A stretch of DNA of 64,000 bases from Mallotus nudiflorus. Its lineage: Eukaryota > Streptophyta > Magnoliopsida > Malpighiales > Euphorbiaceae. A program made the translations under genes and the position numbers. Location of the stretch: positions 4,836,001-4,900,000 of the forward strand of contig CANTUR010000125.1 in NCBI GenBank assembly GCA_947683625.1, read 5' to 3'. Shown piece by piece: positions 36,491-48,872 of the stretch. A model generated the notes under the pieces. That model did not search any database. It was not told the DNA's origin and saw only the letters and a list, made by a program, of their open reading frames with translations. Each line of letters starts with the position of its first letter. Positions within the stretch are counted from its first letter, which is position 1.

Positions 36491-38728
36491 TTATTTTGCA
36501 AGAAAACAAATTAATGGAGAATAGTCTTTAAAATATCCGTAATTTCAAATTGTAATGTGAGTTACTCATTTGCTAAACAGCCGAGTACTCTCATAGGAAT
36601 TGATTCGTTCAGCGCGTGGAAGAAAGAATGAAAACAATATTTTTAGGTTTATTTTCAGTGAATCGAAAATAAAAAATAAACTTCAAAAATAGAACATAAA
36701 ATTTATTTTTATAGGAATTGATATTTAAATTTTTGAATTTTTAAATTTTGTTCAATTTAAATTATAAGTTCAGCTTAAAAATAGAAAAAATTTAAGAAAA
36801 ACAGAAAAATTTTTATTTAAATTTTTTGAAATTTTTGTCTAATATATTTTAAATTTGACATAAATGGAATATAACTACTAACTTATAAAATATTTTGGAT
36901 GAATTTTTTTTTTTTGATGATGGAAAATTAAAGATGAAATAATAATTGGGATTTTTTTTATTCTTTGATGATGGAAAATTAAAGATAAAAGAAGAGAACC
37001 TTACAAGGAAATTATGTGGAGGTAGTAAAAGACAGGGACACTAAAACCAATTATTTTCCAAGAGGACATATGTGTACATAAGACTGAAAACATCTACACA
37101 GAAATGAAAACAATTACACAGAAATTTATCATCAAGTGACATTCACCTTCTCGCTTTATTCATGTTGTCCAAATGTGGCGGCTAAACAATAATTTTCTGA
37201 AAATCTTTGGTAGTTTCTCATGAAATTTTATAACGGACAAATTTATCAAATTAAAGATGAAGAACTACATTGTTAGTTAGCACATCCACACCCTCAATAG
37301 ATTTCATATAAGATAAACTGATAACAAGCTAACCACATGTACCACTTATACATTGCGGATACAATGAGTTATGTGCTTATAAACTGTTGTTTGAAAATGA
37401 GGAATGCCTCAAAAAAATTTTAAAAATCTTAATAATTTCTCAAGATATTTTAAAAATTTGGGAAAGATCATTTATTAATATATCATAAAGCTGAAAATTG
37501 ACATTGTTATCATGCTTTATTATGATAAAAAGGAGTGGAGAAAAAAAAAGTAACGGAAGACTACTTTAGTTGACTCTAACTTGACTTGACTATTATTTTT
37601 CAGGATAGACCAAAAATGTACAATTTAATAGAAAACAGATATCTGTTCACAAAAATAGATACAGTACTTATATATCTCTTCGTACATGTTCTGTTTGTTA
37701 GTTGAACTAATTTTTTATTAGTTAATTGTTAAAATTAAGTTATAAAATTTTTTCAAAAAAATCAATATAGTCTAATCTAAAAAAATTTTATTAAAACTAA
37801 ATAATATAAAAATTAAATATAAATTTTAAAATAAAGTTAAGGGTCACCCTAATAGAAGATAGATATTGGTTTATTTTATATTAAATTTATTATCAATAGA
37901 TATTGACCTTCTCCCCGAACCACAAGCTCATTGTTTGTTGGAGTGGGGCATCAATCACCTCATAATGCTTATAAGCATGTGCAAAATCCATGACGGAATG
38001 GTGGTATTGCAAGAGTTTACAAGCATTTTATCCTAATAAATAATAAATAATCATATGATATTAATCTAGACACTTTTATTGTGTTTATAATAAAATTAAT
38101 ATATACACTTTTATTCTGTTTACATAATTTTTGTAAGACATTAAATTATTTATTTATTTCCAGACCATAAATTGAAATTAAATACCCCTACAATCGACAC
38201 AATTTATGTATGTCATATTTATTTTTGTGACCTTTCACACAATATTTATGTATGTCGTAACCCATGTGCTTAAGAACTGTTATTTCTTTTCCATTGCACA
38301 GAGTGTCAGCGATGAAAGAGAAAACAAAATGTAGATGTAGAAAAGAAAAAAAATTATGAGGACATGTGGAAATGAAATATGAAAGCTATCACTTTTATTT
38401 TTCAAAGGAAAAAAATGACAAAGTAAAGGAGAAATGAAAAGAATTGCACAAAAGACGGATAATTTGTTCTTATTGTCTCTTACAATTTAACTAGATCTCG
38501 CTATTATTCTAATTTATTATTTAAATTTTTTATAATTTTAATTTTGATTCCATTAAATTTTCTTTTTCTTTTCTGGGCCAAAGATATTGTCGGTGTGCTT
38601 ACCTACGTTCACAGATGTCAGTTTTATTATCTTAAATTAAAGTATTATCAACGATAAGTTCAAATTACTTCGCTAACGATGAGTGCAAAGTACCTCGCCA
38701 AACCACACTACACCAAAGGCTCCTTTTC
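36491..38728. other. Intergenic stretch with repeat R copies 2 and 3
   Basis: No gene seen. 36913-36936 and 36961-36984 repeat the TTTGATGATGGAAAATTAAA motif. 37065-37150 repeats the GTACATAAGACTGAAAACA block, with an internal duplication. 37880-37960 repeats the CACAAGCTCATTG..TGTTGGAGTGGGGCAT block. Confidence 0.5.
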
Positions 38729-39179
38729 TCTCTCTCTTTTTTCCTTTCTCTGCTTTTCCCTGTTCAGTTGTCTTATTTCTCCATTTGTCTATTGGTTTTG
38801 GATTATATATATATATGGTTTTGCTTATTAGTCTTAAAGAAGAATTATAGAGATCTAGATATACTCAATTCACAAATTTAATGTGTTATTTAACTTCAAT
38901 TTCAGTTATCTCTCACTCCTTATAAATAGGAGCAGAACCATATGCATCCTTCTATTGTTTGGAGCTGAGCACATACTAGATTCATGGATGATATCCGCTT
39001 TTAATTTGAGTCTTGAGCTCCTGTGCCTTTTTGAAATGGTTTTCTCAAACCACTTGTTTTGTTAGTCTCATAATTTTTTTGTAATAGATAGATCTGATTG
39101 TATTATTGGTTACATTTTATGTATTCTCTTGCTCCCGTTTTAATGAAATCGCTTTTGCTAAAAAAAAAAAAAAAAAAAA
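38729..39179 (+). mobile_element. Short retroposon ending in poly-A (LINE 3' end-like)
   Basis: A run of 20 A (39160-39179) follows TTTAATGAAATCGCTTTTGC, which resembles the 3' ends of plant L1-type LINEs and processed retroposons. The sequence after the tail (CATTGTCTGTTGGAGTG) continues the repeat R block that is uninterrupted at 37928, and the sequence before about 38728 (CCAAACCACACTACA) matches its left side. So about 450 bp was inserted into a repeat R copy. No coding domain remains. Confidence 0.4.
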
Positions 39180-39270
39180 CCATTGTCTGTTGGAGTGAGG
39201 CAATTGCTTTAAAGAGAAAGAGAAGTGAAAACAACTATTAGACCAAGAAATTATGACAGACACTAAAAAT
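39180..39270. repeat. Dispersed repeat R, copy 4 (right part)
   Basis: CATTGTCTGTTGGAGTGAGG followed by GCTTTAAAGAGAAAGAGAAGTGAAAAC matches 35865-35925. Confidence 0.5.
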
Positions 39271-39539
39271 AATCAGCATAAATGATTAAAACCTCCTAAA
39301 ATTTAGGTAAATATATTAGTCGATCTCTTCTTTTTTTAGTAAAATATTATGACATTTCAGAGTTCTATTTCGATTATACTAACTCATTGTTCCATTAGTT
39401 TTGTTGTCAATTCATGAACTTATATTCCACCAATAATAAAATGTAAACGGTTATACTAAAAAATCACCCCAAGGTAGATTTTCAGGAAAGATGTCGTGGG
39501 ATACAATGATCCACTTAAATACCAACCTCCTAAATAGAA

Positions 39540-39880
39540 TTTTACCAAAACAAGTAATTTAATAACATAATAATTAACAACAACTATACCCGACAATAAC
39601 TATTAAATAGACATAAAAGAGAACACCAAAATTTAATGAGGTTTGGCCAATTATATCTACGTCCTCGGACACTACCAAAATAATATTTCACTAATTTGAG
39701 AAATATTACAAAAGAGAGGGAAATAATACAATTGCCTAAATATAGGAGAGGATGCAATTTTGGGATAGATTTTTAATAAAGGGGGAAGTTCTTTTATAAC
39801 CAAAGAACTTCCCTATTCCTTAAAAATAAATGATGTGGGATTATTTTGCCAAAAAACAACATGTAGCTCGTTTTATATTT
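39540..39880. repeat. LTR-like fragment, possibly Copia
   Basis: The stretch AGAACACCAAAATTTAATGAGG, then TATCTACGTCCTCGGACAC (39617-39675), resembles the ACACCA.AATTTAACGTGG..CTACGTCC..GG segment common in plant Copia LTRs. I cannot set boundaries and see no coding domain nearby. Confidence 0.3.
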
Positions 39881-40038
39881 TGTAATCACACTCTAACTAG
39901 CAATGCATAAACTGATCAAAGTTGTGTGGTTGTCCTTGATTTGCCATGTGATGCTAAAATATTTGTTGTGAATTTCTTTACAAAATAACTAGTACTTATG
40001 ATTCTTTTGCTCAAAGTTATAAATAATGAGTGTTTCAT

Positions 40039-40680
40039 GTGAACAGAAATCATTTGGACATAATGAGTGAACCTGAAGATTACGAAGTGAGCACCTTTGA
40101 ATATTCTGAAATGAGTTCCTCAGAAGATTCCAAAATGTGCATCTCGTAAGATTCTGACAATAGTATCCATGAAGACTCCAAATTTAAGTGTTTTTTGTGG
40201 TTGGCCTGCTAAATTGTAACTATCCCATACAATGGCAAATCTTGATCGATTGTTCTATAATTGCTCTAAGTTATAACGTAAGTGCAACTACACTCCATCT
40301 CCATAAAAATTATACTTGTGTTACTTTGCTTAGTCCTCATTATACTCTTTTTATTATTGCCAGCAATGCAGATTTTTCCAATGGGCTAGTGAGCCAAATC
40401 TAACTAGCAATAGACATGTTGATGAGTTAAATCTCACTTGCTTCGAATGTATTCGACTATAAGGAAAAGTGAATGAAATTGAATAGAAACTAAATGATGA
40501 TAGAATTGCCTGGGAGAAGGAGAAATCTGAGCTAAAATCAAAATTCTCTACTAATAAAAGAATTAAAGTTGCGAATGAGTCGGACCTTATGCCCCGAGTT
40601 GATAAATTATAGAGTACTGCAAATGATGAAGAAGATAATGTGATCGAGATACACAATATATAGGTGGTAGAATTAACTAT
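40039..40680 (+). pseudogene. Unrecognised decayed coding stretch, acidic/coiled-coil-like
   Basis: From about 40060 one frame reads MSEPEDYEVSTFEYSEMSSS and further Glu/Ser-rich sequence to about 40190, with one stop. After an unrelated-looking interval, 40450-40670 reads NEIE, stop, KLNDDRIAWEKEKSELKSKF and ends in NDEEDNVIEIHNI. The bias toward Glu, Lys and Leu in the second part suggests a coiled coil. It may come from the gag region of a retrotransposon or a lost host gene; I cannot decide. Confidence 0.25.
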
Positions 40681-40839
40681 ATGATAGATGTAAAAATCCT
40701 ATGCTGCAGTTTGCTTCTCCTTCTGAGGTTTTGTTTCTTTTCCTTATTCATATCTTTCAAATAATTATTAACTTCTAAATTCCATGCCTTGAGATGGATA
40801 AAAGTTGAGAACTTGTATTCAACTTTCCCTTTCTTTATC

Positions 40840-40873
40840 CCCCTCTCTCTCTCTCTCTCACTCTCTCTCTCTC
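40840..40873. repeat. (CT)n microsatellite
   Basis: About 34 bases of CT repeat with one interruption, roughly 650 bp beyond the 3' end of the receptor kinase gene. Confidence 0.9.
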
Positions 40874-41521
40874 ACATATACAAAACATTTATAATACATA
40901 TCTATGCACACATGCTACAAAATATTACCTTTTCATGTTAGAGCAGGGAGACACACATTTGCAAAGGAAATTGTTACATTGAAAAATAATTAAGTTGCTC
41001 CTTCAACATATTCTGATTTGATTAGAGATGGGTTTTCAAATTGATCCTTTAAGCAATTAAAAATCTTTCAAGCTTTCTTCGCATTAGATGAAGAAGTAAT
41101 GCATTTGCTACTTGTGCTTGTACATGAATTGGTTATGGTACTTTCACTTGCCGATGTGCCATAGCATGGAGAACTGATTGACTTTGAATACTGATAATTG
41201 AGATCCTAAAAAATTATGATTCAATGATATATTTATAATATTTATTTCATATAATATTCATTTAAAACAAATACATTTCAATAATATGAATTCTATTGAA
41301 AATGAAATATACACACATATATATAATTCATTTGGAAATAAAATAAATTGGTTTAGTGTAACTAAACTAAACAAAGGGTAGAAAAATGTTTATATAATGA
41401 CACAATGCATTAACATGATTATATTGTCTAATAAGCTAGATCACATATAATAGAAACTTTTCATGTCTTTATGTTTTCCAATGAATGGAAGACTTATTTT
41501 GCTTTTGTTCATGAGGTGCCA

Positions 41522-44500
41522 TTAGTTAGAAGGTAGCAATAGTTGCACATCCAAATGGGCACGGATGGTGCTGCTATTCAGCATCTCAGTTGAAGATGAA
41601 GCAACATCCCATGGTGCAGTTAAGTCATCTTCAGCATAATCAACCTCATCATGATCTTGTTGATTGATGGTTAAAGAAGGTCCTTGAGATGCTCTAATAC
41701 CTTCTAACTCCATTGCCACTGTCTTCATTATAGGTCTCTTTTTCCCCTTCAAGTTCAAGCATTTTTCAGCTAATTTGGCCATTGCAATAACCTCTCCTTT
41801 TCCACCTTCTTTCAAAACTCGAGCATCAACAATTTCAAACAAATGATTCTTCTCCATTGACACTAGAAAATATCTAGCTAAATTTCTCTCTTCAACAGAG
41901 CGCAATGATGAAATGGCTTTTTGACCAGTTAGAAGCTCCACAAGTACCACTCCAAAACTGTAAACATCACTTTTCTCTGTAAACTGGCTTGATTGGAAGT
42001 ACTCAGGATCTAAGTATCCAAAAGTTCCTTGTACTCGAGTTGTCACATGTGTTTGTTCAATTGAAATTGATCTCGAAGTGCCAAAGTCTGCCACTTTTGC
42101 TCTGAACTTTTCATCCAAAAGTATGTTTGAAGACTTGATGTCTCGATGATAAATTGGTATATAAGCTGCTGAATGCAAATAGGCTAAAGCACCTGCAACT
42201 TCTGCAGCAATCCTCAGACGCATATCCCAGGTAAGTGGGAACTCTTCATTTGGATTATGAATGTACTGGAATAACATTCCATTAGGAATGAACTCATACA
42301 CCAACATAGGAACTTCTGTTTCCAAACAACATCCAATTAACTTAACCACATTTCTATGGTTAATCTGTGACAAAATTACGACTTCATTGATAAATTGATC
42401 AAGATTGTCTTCATCAACTACTTGAGACTTTTTCACAGCAACAACTCTTCCATCTGTCAACATTCCTTTGTAGACGGTTCCTTGACCTCCTTGTCCAAGG
42501 ATTCGACTCTTGTGATAATTGTCTGTTGCTTTCTCTAGCTCCTTAGAAGTGAATATTTTTGTTTGCTCAACATGATTTTCTGTAGAAGACAGTTGTTGTT
42601 CTAGCAACAACCCACCATTCCTTTTGAAAAATTTTTGTTTCAACTTCATCTCTCGTCTTCTTTTGATCATCTTGTATAATGACCACAAACCAACAAGTAA
42701 TAATAGAAATCCAACACTAGATCCACAACCTGCTTAACCCACAAACCAATAACAATAAATACAAACTTCAAACTCCAACATGTAATCAATCTATGTTTTG
42801 ACACTTTAACAATGAAACAATTTCAGTTCATGCATTTATGTAGTGCAATGGTATTCATGTTGGGAATGCTTCAGTGGTGTCTACTGATCGATCCCTTCTC
42901 TACTCAAAATACTAACACACTAATATTAATAGATAAAAAAAATCAGTTCATTTGAAATTAAAAAATAAAGGACTTTTGTTATACACTGAAATTCCAAGGA
43001 GGAAAATACAAAAAAATGAAATAAAATGTATATTTTTTGCTAAAAATTCTATTTTTTTTATTATGTTTATGTATACTTTTATCAAACCAATTTTTAAAAT
43101 TGCCATTATATACTATCATAAAGACAAAAAAAAAATAGTTAAGAAAAAAGTGATAATTTTTTTTCCTTTATTAAGAAAAGTTTCCGTTTCATATAATGTT
43201 TTAAAATTTAATATAATTAAAACTATATACAAAATATTATTTTAAATACATATTTGACATAATAATTAATATTTTTATTAATACATATTTGACATAATAA
43301 TTAATATTTTTATCAATACATATTTGGCATAGTAATTAATATTTTTATCCGGCTCATTACGCAAAAAAATCACATGTGATACATTTCTTTTGGAATATGT
43401 TCTTTTGCTAGGACAAAAATTTTGAGTTTTTGGAAAGAAATACATATACTAGTCATTATATCAGTTTTTCTCAAAATTACTAGAAATTTATATATAAAAT
43501 TAAAATTTAATCCTATTTTTCTTTACCTAATTCAGCATGAGAATTCATATTCCGTAAATGAATTTTTTGAATTAATATACAAAATATACACATTAGGTCA
43601 GCAATAGAACACAATTTATGATTGAATTTAAATCAAGAAAAGGTAAAGTTTGAATATCCAATAGTAAAGTATTTGTCTTATTCTCAAAAAAAAAAAAAAA
43701 AAAAAAGTAAAGTATTTGTTATAGAATATATAGACAAAAGCCGTTGAACTTATATGGTTGGGGCAAAAACCTTCTTTGCCTTTTCGGCCAAAAAATATAC
43801 AAGTTTCCTTTTTGCATCAAATAGCCACAAAATTTAACAAGGGAATTGCACATGCCAAAACTAGAGACTGAATATTGGTCGGTTCAAATCAAAATCTAAT
43901 TAAACTAAATCAATAAAAAATTGAATTATCAAAATTGTTCAGTACAGTATAAAATGCATTAATATAAAAATTATATATATAAATGATAAAATTATAAATA
44001 ATTTTTTTTTTGGTTATATAATCTTATAGTTTAAACTATATTGAACAAATAAATAAAAGTTAAAAATTATTAAAATGATTAACCTAAATGAAGCAAAATA
44101 TTTCAACTTGACTTTATTAGATACTAAGATTCTGTTAGATTTGATTTTATATTAAAAATTAAAAATTCTGTATATTTCAATATTTTTCATTAATTTGTAT
44201 ATTTTTAATAGCTCTATATTTTTTAATATAAAATTAAACTGAACTAAACTGAAAATATAGTAATTTTATTTTTTAAATAATTTCTAACTTTTATTTATTC
44301 ATTCAATATAGTTTAAATTATATTCATTAATGATATAATTTAAAATATTTTTAGTTATAATTTTTTTTCATATATAATTTTTTCTAAATTAATGTATTTT
44401 ATATTATATTAAGAAAATTTTGGTGATTTGGTTTTAGCAATTAAGTTCAAAAAATTGAACTGATCAATGCTTACTTTTTAAAAAAAATATTTGGCATGTT

Positions 44501-46113
44501 TATTTCACTTGCTAAATTTTGATTCAAAAATAAAAGTTGTGTATTTTTTGGGTAAAAAAAAAAAAAAAAACTTGTCTCAATGATATATGTTCACTGAAAA
44601 GACCATTCAAAATTAAAAGATGCAATGAAATTTCAATTTCTTAAAATTGACATTGAATTTTCAAAACGTGCATAAAAATAAATTTTAAGAATTGTAAAAC
44701 TTATTATAGATTTATAGAAGTGTAAAATGCATGATTAAAGTAAAAATAATAATAATAATAATTTTTAACCTGAATTAACCGTAAAAAAATTAATAAAAAA
44801 TTCTAACATGCATTTAATATGTTAAACATTATAATGCATAATTTAAATAGTTTATATTTAATAAATAAAAATGAGACATGCATTTTTATATTACAAATTC
44901 AACCATTAAAATAGGTAAAAAAATTCCTAAATTAATTAAAAAAAAAAAAAAGAAAAGAAATTTGCGCACCTATAAGTATACTCTTGATCTTGGTCTTGGT
45001 CTTGGACTGTGATTTTCCCCGGTTACTACGATAGCACATGTTGTTCGTGTAGCCTTCATCATAACTATCATATCCATGAGGACACGAACAATTGTAGCCT
45101 CTGTCAGAGCTGTACATACAGTACAGTAGACATACGCCGTGATCTGGATCTTTTAAGCACTTGCTCTTATCTACCGACAAACTTGTATATTCAGCATATA
45201 TATATATATCTTTATATATATATATATATATATATGAAAAGATTTTTGTAACGGAAATTGCAGTTCAAAATAAAGAACACGCACCTTCACAGCCGCAGAT
45301 ACACACTTGACTTTTGCTGAAGTTTTTCCAATAATATTTGTTGTCAATTGTAAAAGAGCTGCTGTTGACATCATTTATCCAGCATTCCCCTTGATAAGCT
45401 GCCCATTCAAGGATTGCGGGCACATGATCCATGGAGTCATGAAAGCTTCTTTCTTGTGACCAAGGCCGGCTAACCATAAAGGATGATTTGCAGTCATCCT
45501 CCTCATTATTCTTACTACAAGCAACAGGGTTCGTCATATTTACTACAAAAGACTGCATATAAGGAGGAAAAGTGGTCTGGCAACATCCTAGGCCATAGCA
45601 GCCATTCCCACTCGCTTTCTTGTGAGTTGGAGAACAAATTGACATGCATCCTCCAACAGTCTCGCCGTCAATACTAAGATTAGCATACTTGTTGCAACCC
45701 CTAGCTGTAAACATGTTATTATCCGAAAAAATGAAAGGAGTTCCTGATAGGGAAACCCCCATATCACCAAAAGTTTTGTTGCAGTCCAAATAAACCACTG
45801 GATTGCTGACTTCAAATTGGCCATAACTAAAGTTAAATTGGCTTGTTCCCATAATTTCTAGACTCAGCAGCTCCATCTTAATGGTAGTTAACTGTTTTGG
45901 AGGATTGGAAGAGGAGTCACAAGCTACCTTAAAACGCTTATCCATGTAACAACCTTCTCTAGTTCCAAATGGAAATACGATGCTAACATTACCACAACTG
46001 GATTGACAAAGCTCCGCATCCGTTAGTTGTGCATGAGCTAGCCATAGTATCAAAATGACAAGTAAGTGAAGCTTCACTAGAACAATTATCACTCTCTCAA
46101 TAATCCATTCCAT
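41522..46113 (-). CDS. Wall-associated receptor kinase-like protein, three exons
   Basis: Exons 46113-45285, 45170-44970 and 42729-41522 (829, 201 and 1208 bp) join in phase with GT-AG borders to about 745 residues. A signal peptide (1-28) precedes the GUB_WAK pectin-binding domain starting at Cys36 (CQSSCGNVSIVFPFG). Exon 2 encodes a Cys-rich EGF-like segment (about 277-335) that looks reduced. Exon 3 gives one membrane helix (about 349-365) and a Ser/Thr kinase: glycine loop GQGGQG (422-427), Lys443 of VAVKK, HRDIKSSN (538-545) and DFG (558-560), all intact, of the RD class. WAK-family proteins sit in the plasma membrane, bind wall pectin or fragments and signal in growth or defence. I see no disabling change, so it is probably functional. 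Ligand unknown. Confidence 0.9.
43245..43349. repeat. 35-bp tandem repeat, three copies, in receptor kinase intron 2
   Basis: Units start at 43245, 43280 and 43315. The shared core is AATACATATTTGACATAATA; the third copy has two changes. Confidence 0.85.
43874..44468. mobile_element. Foldback (MITE-like) element in receptor kinase intron 2
   Basis: Left end ATTGGTCGGTTCAAAT and right end, reverse complemented, ATTGATCAGTTCAATT begin arms that pair, with mismatches, for roughly 200 bp each. Clear internal matches are AACAAATAAATAAAAGTTA at about 44044 with TAACTTTTATTTATTCATT at about 44285, and the inner arms near 44150 and 44215. No open frame. I could not fix a target duplication, so the class is unknown. 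Confidence 0.55.
45196..45235. repeat. (TA)n microsatellite in receptor kinase intron 1
   Basis: Two AT runs broken by CTTT, within the 114-bp first intron (45171-45284). Confidence 0.9.
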
Positions 46114-46162
46114 TGTCTTTCAACTTTCACTCAAATTAAGCAACAATTCAGCTATTTATGGA

Positions 46163-46170
46163 CTATATAG
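46163..46170 (-). promoter_or_regulatory. Candidate TATA box of the receptor kinase gene
   Basis: CTATATAG lies 50-57 bases upstream of the ATG at 46113. That would leave a leader of only about 20-25 bases. TATTTATG-like AT sequence closer to the ATG is less convincing. Confidence 0.4.
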
Positions 46171-46174
46171 AGAA

Positions 46175-48398
46175 GACTAGTTAGGTTTATTTATTTATTA
46201 CCTGTTTTAATCAAGAGTCTTAGCCTGCCAAGATTGAATCAGTCGCCCTGGCCTATAAATTGGGCCATTCAACATGGTTTTTCTACGCCATCGTTCTCAG
46301 GTTGTTTTCAGTGAAATAAAGAACACGGATTTTTTTTTTCTTTTTAACAGAGACAACCAAAGTGTCATCGAAAAAAAATCCCTTTCAAAAAATTTTCCAC
46401 CTTCCTGTGTGCCTAATTCTTCTCTTCTTTTTTTTTTTTTCTGCATTTTTAGGAATGTGCGTAGCTATCCCTCACTGTTTGTTAAGGGCATTGCGTGTTG
46501 GTGTGCAGATGTATCCGAATCCATTACAGGATAATCCTGCCTATTCAGCTGTAAATTAGTTTTATCTCCATCTTTAGCATTATTAAGTCTTGTTGCGCGG
46601 ATCTTTTCGATGGTCACGTAATGAATGAATTTGTTATACTGATGGATGCCACTTGACAATTGAAGGATTTGACTGTTTTAATGACGCCATTGATGTGTTT
46701 TTTTTTATTTAATTTTTTATTTGCGGATTGTTGTTTACAAGGATGGTCCAAGAGGAACTATTTTTTAAAAAAAAAAAATTGGGAAACAATCAAAGATGAT
46801 ATTTGCAAATAGTAAATCTTCCCAGATAGAATTTATTAGAAAGGATATTTTAGTAACTTATGTGGGACTATAAAATTATAAGTAGAAAACAGAAAAGGTG
46901 CAACACCAATACTGTCCTTGGTGAAAATTTTACAAATTAAATTTAAGTTGAAATTATTTCATAATTGTTGGCTCAATATTTCATACCCCTATAAAGTATC
47001 ATTCATGCACTCCCAAAGTCAACCTCAAGTCCATAATTATGCCTCACCTATGGTGCCATGTAATTTGGACTTCTAATAATTTCTCTCAATGTTTGTTATA
47101 AACAAAAAGGAAAAAAAAAAATGCTATAACAAGATTTAAAGCAAACAACAAACGTAACCAATCCCTTACTAGATGGTCACACTCTTAATCCAAAAAATAG
47201 TGGTGAATACCGGTCAAAAAAATTTAGGAATTTAAAATCTCTAGAATCATAATAAATTTTAGAAATTTTAAAAATAAAATTTTTAATATCAGTATTAAAT
47301 TAAAAATTTTTTTGATATCATTCCATTTTTCGAGACCTTCAGTATAGAGATTCGGTTCTTTCAGAATGCATCCAAAAAAGAGGGGTGAGTATGGGTTGAG
47401 AAAATTTGAAAATTTAAATTCTTCAGAACCATATAAAATTTTAGAAATTTTAAAAATAAAATTTTCAATATCAGTATTAAATTTAAAAATTTTCACACGA
47501 GTACCATTCCAATTTTCGGAATGATTCATTATGTAGGTTCGGTTCTTTCGAAATGGATTGATATTGTATGGTTCTAAATGGAAATTTGGAATTTGTATTA
47601 TACGCAAATTTATATTCATTACCAATAAATAAATAATAAAGTTTGTATGTATTTATATTTTTTTATATAAACATATATTTAATACATATTTTCGGCAAAA
47701 TTATTATGTATGTTTAACCCTATATTATATATATTTTCGACAATCGTAGGTGTTTCCCACCAAACTTTGAGTTGTCTTGAAAATTTAGCTGTGAGGAGTT
47801 TAATTGGACCTTTCCAGAGGGTATGGTATCTCGACTCTACTTACACTGATGTTCGAATGTGTTAATGTAAGCTGAAGAGTAAGCTATATGTTGTTGGCAT
47901 TTTTGTTACTATTTTTTATTTTGATGTTGAAACAAGGAATGACTTTAGGAAGAAGATGATTAATATTTTTAAAAAATATTTTTAAAAAATTAATGCTTAT
48001 TAATATGTTGAATCTTGTAAAGTGAAAAAATAAATATATAAATAAATTATAAAGTTATGAAATTAAAATAAATATGACTATAAAGATGGGAATTTATAAA
48101 AAATAAAAAAAATTAATGTTCGTTATTATGCTGTGAAATTGAAAAATAAAAAATTTAAACTAAATATAAAAATCAAAGAAAAATGGTTAGGAGTAAAGGT
48201 GGGACATGGCAAAATTTATCATAGGTGGCAAAATTTGTATTCCTATGTTTTATATATTTTGTATAGATAAATAAAAAAAATAATTAAAAATGTTTCAGCT
48301 TTTGTACAATAATATTTATATTTTAACAATATAAAAATGCGAAAGAAAAGTATTAAATAAAAATAATTCAACTTACTTTTTTTTTTTATTAAAATAAA
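46175..48398. other. Intergenic stretch upstream of the receptor kinase
   Basis: Contains promoter-proximal sequence and AT-rich repeats; no gene recognised. Open frames here are low-complexity or derive from the tandem repeat at 47215-47560. Confidence 0.5.
47215..47560. repeat. Tandem duplication, about 182-187-bp period
   Basis: AGAAATTTTAAAAATAAAAT at 47261 recurs at 47443, and TTCGGTTCTTTC at 47351 recurs at 47538. The 133-residue minus-strand frame over it is a by-product of this repeat. Confidence 0.7.
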
Positions 48399-48600
48399 GG
48401 GAAAATTACATTTTTGGTGTCTCAACTTCTTAATTTCAACTTTTTTTTTTTAAATCTAGTTACTGAACTTTAAAAATTACAATAATGTGGTGCTTCCAGT
48501 CAGAAGCACCATGCCAGAGTGCTAACTAGGATGTGATGGGGCCCAAAATAAGAAATAAAAGACAGTTTTTTTTTTAGCCAATAAAAAAAAAGACAGCTTA
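48399..48600. repeat. Possible terminal region of a Mutator-like element
   Basis: GGGAAAATTACATTTTTGGT and a following TACTGAACTTTAAAAATTAC resemble sequences common at plant Mutator-like element ends. The partner terminus was not found. A GTGCTTCC..GGAAGCAC-like hairpin follows at about 48491-48508. Confidence 0.25.
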
Positions 48601-48872
48601 TGCCTCCTATAACATTCTTGTTATCATCGAAGGAGAAGTGAAATTTCACTATTTGAAACTACAACTCCGTTTGGGACTTTGGCCGTATAGCTTGAGGTGG
48701 ATTTGAATTTCTTAATAGAATTTTTTTCATTTTTTTACAGCAGTCCATTATAATGTTGTTTGTTCTTCCTCAACATTTTTCTAGAGATTTCAGAAAGAAA
48801 AACTAACAAAAATCTTTTCTTCTTAATCTTCAATCGCGACTCCATTGAAGCCTAAAGGAAATCACCAACATT

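Noticed and set aside
42952..43607. 97- and 61-residue plus-strand frames
   Set aside because: Low-complexity Lys/Ile/Phe sequence within receptor kinase intron 2.
45009..45824. Open frames on both strands overlapping receptor kinase exons 1 and 2
   Set aside because: Shadow frames of the WAK-like exons; the exon frame keeps all family cysteines and correct splice phases.
46274..46659. Overlapping frames on both strands upstream of the receptor kinase
   Set aside because: No domain or conserved splice structure; poly-T tracts drive the Phe-rich translation.
47224..47625. 133-residue minus-strand open frame
   Set aside because: It is built from a tandem repeat of AT-rich sequence (Ile/Lys/Phe/Asn-rich) with no recognisable domain.
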